DNA from: Candidatus Omnitrophota bacterium
GTDB taxonomy: Bacteria; Omnitrophota; Gorgyraeia; Zapsychrales; Fredricksoniimonadaceae
Assembly: GCA_002753745.1 (NCBI GenBank)
Contig: PEAR01000009.1
Span: 1 to 34,862 of the forward strand
Length of the DNA: 34,862 bases
Direction of reading: 5' to 3'
Each line of letters opens with the position of its first letter. Positions within the stretch are counted from its first letter, which is position 1. Below are positions 16,901-28,900 of the stretch, piece by piece. A program made the position numbers and the translations under genes. Under the pieces are notes generated by a model. The model made no database searches and was not told where the DNA came from. It was given only the letters and a program-made list of their open reading frames with translations.

Positions 16901-19900
16901 ATGTCGATCGCAAAATCATTGACCATAGATGCTCCGGCGACATGGAATGCCGGTTCAGGCATTTTATATTTTGACCCGGTCACGATTGGGCGCACGATCA
17001 CAACGAACAATAAGCAGCTGCAACAAGTGATCTTTGATGCTTCACGGGCCGTTGCCGGTGATGTCTGGACCCTGCAGGACAATGTGACGGCCTATTCAAT
17101 TTCTGTTGCAACGACGTTGACGGGTGCCAAGCTGCTGGATAATGGTAAAACCGTCACGGTCAATAGTCCCACCAGCGCTGACATGATCATCTCATCGACA
17201 AGCACCATCTTTTCTTCGACTGGAACCTGGATCATGGCAGCCAACGGACATGCAGCATCTAACGGAGGGTTTACCAATCCGTTTAATAATTTGATCGTGA
17301 ATTCCGGCCTGACCTGCACGCTGACAGCGCGGACCCAGACATTGACCAAACTGACCCTGGGGGCAGGTGCTGAACTCACAGGAGCCAACGTTGACGTTGT
17401 TTTTCCAGGTAATGACGGTTTTGACCAGGGATCCGGTGCCACAGTAACGAATGGACTTGTAGAGGTTGAATACGGAACCGGTACCTGGACACAAAGATCC
17501 CTTAATTTGGCAACAGCTTTTCAAGTCCGTGGTTGGGATGCCAACGCTACAGTCCAAATGACCGGTGACTGGACGGTAACGGGGCTTAATGTTTATGCCA
17601 ATAGCCTGGGGAATACGGAAGCCGATGCTGTTGTCCTGGATACTAATGCGCATAATCTTAATACCGGTGACCTGGTGTTAAGTAACGGTTCAGGAAATCT
17701 TGGAAAAGTGCGATTACGTTCCGGAAATCACTTGATCCTGGGGTCGATCTACGCCTTAAATGGGCCACCGCATGGGTATGTATATTTTGATTCATCGACA
17801 ACGACGGTACGGGGAAATATCGACGGTTCAGGATTGGATATCGATATGGGTAGTGCCCGCATCAATTTAGCGGGGAATTTCAGTCTGAACAATGTTTCAT
17901 CCTGGACATCCGGATCCGGTACACTGGCAATGATAGGCACAAATAATGCCATTTCTAACATTTATACTTTTGCATCGAATTTTAAAACTATCAATAATCT
18001 TATCTTGAACGGCATTGAAACGGGAGCTAATCGAGACACCGTAAGGCTGGTGGATGCCATGTCGGTCAGCAATAGCGTCAGTATCCATCAGGAGATCATA
18101 GATTTGTCGACGAATAATGCGTCATTAACGCTGGCGGGCGCCTTGACGGTCGACGCGACCGCTGCTTTTATTGCCGGAACCGCCCCCGTCACACTAGCAG
18201 GAACATCAGCGAGCTATAAATCCCCGGACATAACGATCGCTTCAACAACCTGGACCGGCGGTACACTCAATATCCAATCTGATCTTTCGCAAACATTGCC
18301 CGCCCATGAAACCTATGGAAATCTTCAGTTAGGTGCGTTTTCATTATCGTCAACGTTTACCATGGGTTCAACCATTACCGGTAATTGGACAGTCGATGCC
18401 GATGCCATTGTTGAATTATCGGATAATCTTATTGTTAATGGTAATGTTCTGGTTAATGGCCGAGTTAACACGAATGGTTTTAATCTGACGGTGGGCGGTA
18501 ATTGTGATATTTCTTCCGGCGCAACCCTCGATGCCCGACAGGATACAGGGACGAAAAAATCAACGATTACGATCACGGGTTATTTCCATCCGACCGGTGT
18601 TTTTATTTCTGATGATACGACGATTTCTATCGGCGCAGGGTCAACCACCTTGACATCCAGCTGGACTGTGCAGGACTTGACCATTCCTGCGGGCGTTGTC
18701 CTGGTTACGGACGGTTATAATGTTAATGTAAACGGAAACCTTAATGTAGATGGAACCCTGAATGCGACCAACGGTGCCGGCGGCAATACCACGATCACGC
18801 TGGCCGGTAACGCCGACTGGACGAATGGAATATTTACGAATACAAATTCCACGGTCATCCTCAATGGGACAGGGGCACAAAGTATAACTTCGGCCGGAAT
18901 TAGTTATAACACCTTGACGGTTACTAATTCCTCGGCTGCCGGGGTCAGCTTTGCAGACGCCTTTAATGCCGTTAACTTTACGGATGTCACGCCGAATAGC
19001 ATTCTGCTTTTTGGGAACAATCTGTCTTATACATTTACGGGAACTTTGAATTTAAGCGGCGGTTCTTTAGGCAATGAGATCGAATTAAACACCCTTAACC
19101 GGGGAGCGGGGAATTTTAATTTTGTTCTAAGCGGGGCACAGGCCGTCAGTTTTCTGGACATATCTCATGCTAACGTCAGCGGTGGATTTAATATCAACGC
19201 CACCAGCTCTATTAACGGCGGAAATAATAATACTGATGCCAATCCCGGTGACTGGATCTTTGGATCGCCGCAAACGATCACCCTGTATTGGGTGGGCGGC
19301 ACCTCCACGAATTGGCAGACAGCGAGTAACTGGAAGAGTTATTCGGGAACACCACACATTTCATCAGTGGCTCCAGGCGTGGGGTATATTGCCGTTTTTG
19401 ACACTAACAGCATGAATAACTGCTTGATATCAGCACCTGTCTCCATTGCTTCGATCCAGTTATTAGGCGGTTTTACCCATACGCTTACGATCACCAGTGC
19501 ATTGACGACATCTGGTGATTTCTCTATGAATGCCGGCACCATTGCGGCCTCAGCAGCGACGACTCTTGATATCAACGGAACGCTGGCCGTAACTGCTGGC
19601 ACATTTACTGCGCCGAGCGCTGCCATGTCGATCGGCGGCTCGTTTACATTGAACAACCTTGTTTCCTGGACACATTCCTCAGGGAGCGTGGTGTTCGATT
19701 CTCTATCGTCGAGCAACAATATCACAACAAATACCCAAGCACTATATAACGCTTCATTTATCGGTTCTGGAGATTGGACGATAACGGGGAATTCAACGAT
19801 CGCTAATGATGTTTTGATATCAACGGGCACACTGAAAGCCGGTTCAAACATTTTAAGTGTCGGACGCAACTGGAACAGTTCATCTGGAACGTTCAGTTAC

Positions 19901-22900
19901 GGACTTTCTACGGTAAATTTGACGGGGTCCGGAACTGTCGCCGGTCCGGCTAACACTACTTTCTTTTATAATCTCACTTGTTCTGCTGCGGGCAGAACGA
20001 CCAATATCACCTCTACCGGACCAGGTATTGCAAATATCCTGACTCTGGGGAATACAGGAATTCTTCAGTCTGCCAGTATCATCCATCTTTACCGTAATTT
20101 TGATCCGATCATCAATGCCGGCGCAACGATCACGGCAAGTACCCTCGAATATCAAGGGGCTTCATCGATGCTCCTGGCCGGGACCGCATCAACCGGGATG
20201 CTGGCGTTTTCACCAACAGTCAATAATGCCGTGATGACATTGACTTCCGATGTTACGGCCGGCGCCGGGCTAGGCATTTGGGGGGATGGCGGCAGTGGTA
20301 TTCTGGGTATTCTGGATACTAATAGTCACAGTCTTCACGTAACAGGAGATCTTTCCTTAGGAGCCAGCGCGTTAGACCGTTACGGAAAAATCTATTTAAG
20401 AGACGGGTCACATTCAGTGACAGGTAAACTCTTTAATATTTCAGCCAGTATGCCGCCTGCAAATCGGTCAATCATTGATTTCGGCAGCGGTACTATTTCG
20501 ATCGGTAACAGCCTGGATCTTACCCGGATCGATGCCACCGCGGGAACAGCGACGATCGTAATGACCGGAACGAATAATGGCACGGCCAATACCTACGCCA
20601 TCATTTCTGACGGGCAATCGATTTTTAATTTGTATATTAATGGTGCTGAGTCAGGGTTGAATAAGGATATTTTTCGTCCCACCGATGTCCTGACGATCAC
20701 CAACAGCCTGAGTGTTCATAATGATCTCCTCAGTCTGGCGACGTTTAACGTGCCGCTTAACATATCCGGGGCTTTTAGCGTGGATGCCAGCGGATCATTC
20801 ATTGCCGGAACAGCGCCGGTCACGCTTTCCGGCCCGGGGGCCAGTTATAAGACCGGGAATGTGGTCGCGGCTTCAACCACCTGGACAAATGGGACCCTGA
20901 ACATTCAATCTGATCTGACCCAAACGCTGCCTTCGAATGAAACCTATGGCAATCTGCAGTTGGGTGCGTATTCCGGCGGGTTAGCTATTACCATGCCGGT
21001 TTCAACCATTCAGGGGAACTGGACGGTCGATAATGATGCGACGGTCCACCTCTCAGGGAATGTAATCATTGTGGGAAATGCCACGATCAATGGCCGTGTC
21101 AATACGCATGGCTTTGATCTGACAATTGCCGGAACGCTGGACGTAAACGGCATGCTTGATACAACGGATGACCTCGCCGGCGACAGTTCAATAATCAATG
21201 TCGCGGGCAACCTTGACCTGAGCGGAGCTTCATTTGTGGCAGCGAATTCAACGGTGCGCTTTAACGGGACAGGGTTGCAGACGATCACCAGCAACAGCAA
21301 AACCTATTATATTATTTCTGTCACCAATGCGTCTTCATCAGGGGTTGTATTTGTTGACCCATTCACAACGCTGAATTTTTCTGATACGACAGGTAACAGC
21401 CGGCTTATCTTTACCGCTAACGATGAGTATACGATCAATGGGACGCTGACATTAACGGGTTCATTAGGCAACGAGATCGCACTTGAAAAGTCCGGGGGAG
21501 CGCCTAATGACCGTTTCTCATTTAATGTTACCGCGTTAGACCAGACAGTCAGTTACGTTGATATTTCAAATACGGAAGCCATTGGACATGATATCTATGC
21601 CGTTAATTCAATTAACGGCGGGAGTAATGACGTTAATGATCTATCACCGCATTGGGTCATTGCGTCAACAGCGAACGTCTATCAATGGACCGGTGCATTT
21701 TCTAATGTTTGGGAAGATGAGCGAAATTGGGATAATGGCGACGGGACGCCCGGTTCATCCGGTGACGGTTATCCTGATACTGCTACGAAGAAAGCTGCCT
21801 TTACCTCGACCCCCGTTAATCATGCGATAACATTGTCGACGCGAGGAATCACGCTGGGTGAATTCGAATCGACACCGAATTTTACCGGTACTATTACGAT
21901 CAGCCAGGACCTGACCATTGCCATCACGGGCGGCAACAATACAAATGGACGCTTTTCGCTTAATGGCGGTACGCTTAATCAAACGGCCGGTACGCTGACA
22001 TTTAATGGTTCAGCGACCATCAGTTCAGACATAACCGTCAATAACCTGGTCATTAACGGCGGGTTTACTACCGATGGTTACCGGCTTGATATAAACGGTA
22101 ACCTTTTTGTCAATGGCACCCTGAACGCCGGATCAGGTCCGGGGGGGAACACCTCTATTAATATTGTTGGAAACTGGACCAATGCTGCTCCATCCGTATT
22201 TACAAACACTAACACCATTGTTTCATTTATCGGAAATGCCGGTCTTCAGGCGATAACTTCCAATGGTAAGTCCTTCAATAAAGTGCAACTTGGCACACCG
22301 TCAACGGGCGCCCGGGTTACAGCCGCTGATGCGTTGACGATAACTAATACATTAACGGTTCTTAATGGCGGGGCAACGACCCTTGATCTTGGCGGGCAAA
22401 CCGTGACCTTTGGCAATAATGTTGATCTTACCAATCTTGATGCGTTGTCCTCGACAGGATCTTTGGTGATCTTTAACGGAACGAGTTCGTTGATCAGCAG
22501 CGGATTTGGTTTTAACAGTATCCGCCTTGATGGAACGCTGGTTGTGTCTGATGACCTTACTGTCAACGGTAATTTTACTGTGACCAATGGATCTCCAACG
22601 ACCTTAACGATTACCGGCCGGAAGATGATTGTCGGCGGGAATCTTGACCTGTCGAATCTGGATACATTTAATAAAAACGGGTCTACCGTCCTGATGCAGG
22701 GAGTGTCCGGTACAGCGATCCTCAACACGAACAATTTTAATCTCAACAACTTGATCCTTAATGATGGCCTGCTAGCGTATTATACTTTTGATGAAACAGG
22801 TACACATTCCTGCCTCGACGGGGTCTCGGATGCTTGTGATCTTTCAGGCTTTGACCATCACGGTGTCTGGGGGGGCGGAGCGTTAGCGTCAACGATCGTT

Positions 22901-25900
22901 CCCAATGTCGATTTTGTTGATCCGGATTCAATCGTTCTTAATGGGTCCTCTCAATCGGTTAATATCGCGTCCATCATTCCCCTGACAAACAGTTCTTTTA
23001 CGCTCACAGCCTGGGCTAAGCGTGGTTCAACCGGCGTTGACAGTTACATCTTTTCTCAAGGAACCAACACTAGTAACGGCGGTTTATTTTTCGGATTCCG
23101 GGCCACTAATGTCTTTACATGCGGATTTACGAATAATGACCTGAATTCGTCGGCTATTTACTTCGATACCGACTGGCATCATTGGGCCTGTACTTATGAT
23201 ACTGTCACGAAAACGCGTACACTTTATGCTGATGGTGTCGCTGTGGCGTCTGATACGGCGGCAGCAAATTATGCCGGGTCAGGCGTCAGCCGTATCGGCG
23301 GCTCTATTCTCAACAACAGCGACTATTTTAACGGCAATATTGATGAGTTGAGGGTGTATTCGCGTGTTTTATCATCAACCGAGGTCGCGCGCATGGCCCA
23401 GGGGGGACAGCCACGGACTTCGTCTAAAACGATAACCCTTAATTCTTCTTTGACGGCTGATGGGGATATAAGTCTTTTGTCAGGATTACTGGACGTTAAC
23501 AACCATTCGATCGCTGTTGCCGGCAGCTGGTTTAACCGGGGCGGCGTTCTGAATGCCGGCACGCAAACGGTGACGATGAATTCATCGGCAGGGACAAAAT
23601 ATCTTCTTACCGGGAAGAATCCCTTTTATAACCTTATTTTCAACAATGCCGGCGGCTCATGGGTGTTAAATGATGATCCTGTTGTCAGCGGAGCCATGTC
23701 GGTCAGCGCGGGTTCCCTGGCGCTGAATAGCCAGCTTAAGGCAACCAATCTTACAGGAAACATGCTGGTCAATGGGGGTGTATTTGCCGGTTCTGGCCAG
23801 GCCATGATTATTGATGGTAATCTTACAGTTTCCAGCGGTACTTTTTCGGCGCCCGCAACCTCGCTAATGATTAATGGAGGTTCATTTACCTATTCTGGCG
23901 GAAGTTTTGTGCCCAATACAGGCGTCACGCTGATGACCTCGAACAAAAGTGAAACGATCAATGCTCCTGCAGGAACGCCGTTTTATGATCTGGTTTTAAA
24001 CAACGCTCTTGTGGCGTATTGGAAATTTGATGAAACCAGCGCAGGGACATGTGCTGCCGGCAAAGATTCATGCGACAGCGTTGGTAGCAGTCATGGTGTG
24101 ATGTCAGGTAACTTTACGCCATCGTCCGATATGCCTTCAAAGCTGGATTTTTCAGACACCCGCAGTTTAAATTTCAATGGCGCCAGCAAGCTAACTGTTA
24201 CTCATAATTCTTCGATCGCCATGAGTAAACTTTTGTCCTTAAGTTTCTGGATCAAGGCCGCCAGTACAGATCAGACGACCGCTAATACGCGTATTATCAC
24301 CAAGAATGCTGATGCAGCCTTATCCGGCTGGGATATCCGCCAAAGCGGTTCAACACAGCGAATTCAACTGACTGTCAGCACCTCAGCCGGGACAAATCAA
24401 TCGATCATATCCACGGCTAATGTTCTTGACGGCCGCTGGCATCATGTAGCAGCGGCTTTAAACCGCGGATCCTGGTCCTTTTTCATTGACGGCGTGACCG
24501 ACAATACAGGGACTTATTCGCAAGGAGATATACAAGGTTTCAGCAATGCCTCCCTTGATCTAACGATCGGCGCCGGCAGCGGCACGTATCTGATCGGGAA
24601 GCTTGATGATGTGCGCCTTTACAACCGGGCGCTGACCTTAGGCGATGCACAAGGTCTTTCAGAAGGTAAATCACTGTCCTACGCAGGGCAAACGTATACG
24701 TTGCAAAGTGCTCTTGCCATTGCTCATGACCTGGATATCGCCGGAGGGACCCTGAATGATTCGGCAGGCAATTACGCGTTAACGATCGGAGGTTCATGGC
24801 TGAATACCGGAGGTATTTTTACCGCCATGGCCGGGACCGTTAATTTATCCCCATTAACGGGAGCACCACTCATCCAAAGCAATACCAGCCCTTTTTATGC
24901 CCTTAATCTTAACGACGGCAGCCACGGCTTGACCTTCACACTTGCCGATACCCTGGATGTTAACAGCCAGCTGCATCTGATTTCGGGAACACTTGATGTT
25001 GGGGCAACGGCAAATAACCCTATATTCGCTGCCGGCGATGTCATTTGGGGCGGGACTTTTCTTCCTCAACAGGGGAAAGTTACTTTTGACGGCACTACTA
25101 ACCTGACATCAAACGGACAGTCATTCTATAACATTGATCTTGCGCACATTTTGAACACTAACGATGCCCTGTCTATCAATGGTAATTTTGTTGTCATTGC
25201 TGCCGCAGGATCGACATTTAATATCACTGACGATACGGTAACGATTGCCGGTAACTGGGATCTTACTAACCTGACTTCATTTCCAAGCACAAATTCCACT
25301 GTCGTTTTTAACGGGACAACGGGACAATCTGTTACTTCAAACGCTCAAAATTATAACAATCTTGTTGTGACAAATGCTTCGAACGGTACCGGGCAGGGCG
25401 TGACCTTCCTCGATTCATGGAACGCGTCTAATTTTACCGCTATGACGCCAAATACTTGTCTGCGATTCCAAAACAACAAGCTATTTACGATCAGTGGAAC
25501 TTTAAATCTTGCCGGCGGCGGTTTGGGGGATGAGATCGATATAAATACGACCACGACGAACATCAGCGACCCGAAGTTTACCTTCAGTCTTGGCAGTGAA
25601 ACGCATGCTTCATATCTTGATGTGTCAAATTCCTATGTAACCGGAAAAAATATATGGACAACGGGCTCGATCAATGGCGGCGGGACTGATGCTGACGACG
25701 CGGTGCCGCACTGGATTTTCTCTAGCGCGCATACTGTCTTTGTTTGGACTGGCGCGGTTATAAATCCTATTAAGAACTGGGAGGATCAGGGTAACTGGGA
25801 TATAGGTGACGGTACTCCTGGTAACGACGGATATCCCAGCACGATTAATGACAAGGCATTAATTGCATCAACCGGTCATACGATTCTTCTTTCGACACCT

Positions 25901-28900
25901 CTTTCGATCGGTGAACTCGAATTGACTTCTAAGTTTCTAGGTTCACTGATCGTGTCCGCTGATCTTCATTTAACCAATTCTGGTACAGGTAACGGAAATT
26001 TGACGTCAAATGGTAATGGCGGCGCCTTCACCATGTCGGCAGGTACTCTTAAAGTTGATGGCAATTTTTCTCTTGGGCAATCCACATTCACGGCACCGGC
26101 GGGCACGATGTATCTCGGCGGTAATTTCTTTCAGACCAGTGGTACATTTATCGCCAATGGGGGGACCGTTATCCTTGATGGAGTAACGCTTTTTACCGCG
26201 GCCGTCACATCTTTTAATAATCTTCAGCTTGGCTCAGCAACACAAGGCGCGGCCTTGACCCTGGCCAGCAATATGAACGTCAACGGCGCATTCAGTGTCG
26301 GCATTGGTGGGGCAACAACTCTTGTAATCGACAATTATTCAGCCTATTTCGCCGGGAATGTTAACCTGAGCAATCTGGGAAATTTCAGCAATACCAATGC
26401 TTCAATCTATTTTGATGGGACATCGGCACTTACCAGCGCCGGGAAAACATTGAACACGGTCTATCTTGGTACCGGGGCACTTCCGTCTACGCTTATTCTA
26501 AACGACAACATGACGGTATATCGCTATTTGTCGGGCAACAGTTCAGGAGCAACAACGCTTAATTTCAATGGTAAAACACTTAATATCGGCGGTGATGCCT
26601 ATCTGGATAACATCGCGTCTGTCATTACGGCGGGTTCGACACTGCAATTTTACGGCGGTTATGCCAGCGATATGAATTTTGCCCATTCTGCGGCCCTGGG
26701 AGGGAAAAATTACAATACGGTTACTTCGATTGATGCTGATCATACGGTAAACTTTATTGAGCCATTTACCTGTGTTAATTTAATATCAACAACACCGCGG
26801 TCTGCTTTCAGTTTTGCCGGCGGCGAAGTATATACGATTGCCGGATCACTAAGTGTTAATGGTGAAAGTTTTGGCAATGAGATCGTCCTTTCAAGACTTA
26901 ACGGCACCAGCCCGTACTCATTGAATGTAACCAGCGCTGATCAGACTGTTTCATTCGTTAAGATCGATCACGCGGATGCAGCAACACACAATATTCTGGC
27001 CACCTTTTCAACTGATAACGGCGGGAATGACAATGCTGATGTATCGCCGCATCTTATTTTTGCTGATCAGGGCGTTGCCCGTTTTTGGGTGGCTTCATCG
27101 GATGGGACATGGGAGAACAATGCTAACTGGTCTATGTCCTCCGGCGGCTCAGGAGGCGCTAGTTATCCTGGTGTCGGAAATAAAGCTGTCTTTGACGGCG
27201 GCAGCAACAAAAACTGTCATCTTACTCAAAACTTTTCCGGCATAGGGATCGAGATTTTTAGCTCAGGTGCTAATACCTATAACGGTAATATTTTTGCTGA
27301 CGGACATCATATCACCCTGACGGGGGGCAATTTTGCCATTCCTAACGCGGAAGTTTATCTTAATGCCGGTGCTATTCTTACGATGACCGCTTCCGGTGGG
27401 ATGCTGACAGTCTCTGGTGGTAAACTTGATGCGACAACAGGGTCGATCGATCTTGCCGGCGGATTTGCTTTGTCCGCGGGCACTTTCCGTGCACCTTCCG
27501 GTACCACCAACGTTGGCGGAAATTTCACGCAAACGGGGGGCACCTTCATACATAACAGCGGCACGATCGCGTTTGACGGTGATTCTCTCGTTACAAACAA
27601 TATCGATCATTTTTATAATATCGAAATCGGGTCTGCTTCTGCCGGAGGCCAATTCACCTTGGGGTCACCTGTTTACCTTGAAGGGAATCTTTCTGTCTTA
27701 AACGGCGGGCGCACGGCACTTCTTCTTTCCGGTTACGATCTGACTGTTGTAGGGAATGTCAACCTGACCAATCTGGATAGTATTACGGCTGTCAATTCAA
27801 CAGTGCATTTTATTGGATCAGACTCACATCTTAACTGTGCTGGACAGGCGATTAATTCTTTACAGATCGGCTCCGGAATTCTGGGGGGAACGCTGACCCT
27901 GGACGATTCCTTGTATATGACCGGGTCTTTTTCTGCGGCAACAAACAGCAGTATATTAACTGCGACGAATAAGGCCCTTTATATCGGCGGCAACGTTGAC
28001 CTTAATGCCTTAGGCACTTTTAATAATGCCGGCAGCCGCCTGGTTCTAAACAGTATCATTTCCTCATCGATCGATCTGGCGGGAAAACCGATCCCGAGCT
28101 TATATGTTAATGACGGCCTGATCGGATACTGGAAATTCGATGAAACGGCGGCAAATACCTGTTCGGGTGGTGTTAATGACAGCTGTGATTCATCAGGCTT
28201 TGCTCATGACGGAGCCTGGACCGGCACGGTATCAGCTGAAACCACGTTTGCCCCTTCTGTGCTTTTTGCTGATCCGTCACATCTGAATCTTGATGGCAGT
28301 TCATATGCTGACATCCCGACACCAACGGGTGGAACCAATGCGTTCACGATCAGTTTCTGGCATTATCTGGACAGCGCTCATTCGCCGGTAAACGGGAGCG
28401 TCTTTTGGGGATCTCGGTTTGATGGGACCCGTGCTAATCGTTTGTATTATTCTGCAGGAACGTATGCGATCACTAATGCCTCAACGACCGGCTCTGAAGA
28501 AACGCATCTTACGGGAGTGACCGTTCCTACGGATCAATGGGTCCATGTTGCGATAACCTATGCAACTAATTCTATGAGGCTCTACATCAACGGGACACTT
28601 TCCGCAACGTTAAGTACGGTAGCTGATCCCGTTTTTGCCGGAACAACACGGATCGGGGGTGATCCCGCCGGCGGAAGCCTGATCGCGGCCCGGCTCGATG
28701 ACTTGCGTTGGTATAACCGGGCTTTATCATCTGCAGAAATTGTTCGTCTGGGCACTGGATCACAGCCACAGACATCCGGCGGAAAAACTGTCACCCTGTT
28801 AAGCAATTCTACAATTACCGGCGATGTGGTAATCAATTCGGGGTCTTTGAATATCGGCACGAATACACTTAATGTGGGTGGTCAATGGCAAAATAACGGG

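Larger units (their letters stand above)
21677..25735 (+). repeat. giant protein superunit 4, with two LamG insertions
   Basis: 1353 codons, the longest unit because two LamG-like domains are inserted; without them it is about 2.7 kb like units 1-3. Opens with Y-Q-W-T-G, E-R-N-W-D and Y-P-D-T-A. Closes with L-G-D-E-I-D-I, S-Y-L-D-V-S, S-I-N-G-G and P-H-W-I-F. Confidence 0.78.

Noticed and set aside
16110..19104. Insertion sequence as the cause of the direct repeat
   Set aside because: The copies are in-frame coding parts of the superunit. There are no terminal inverted repeats or transposase.
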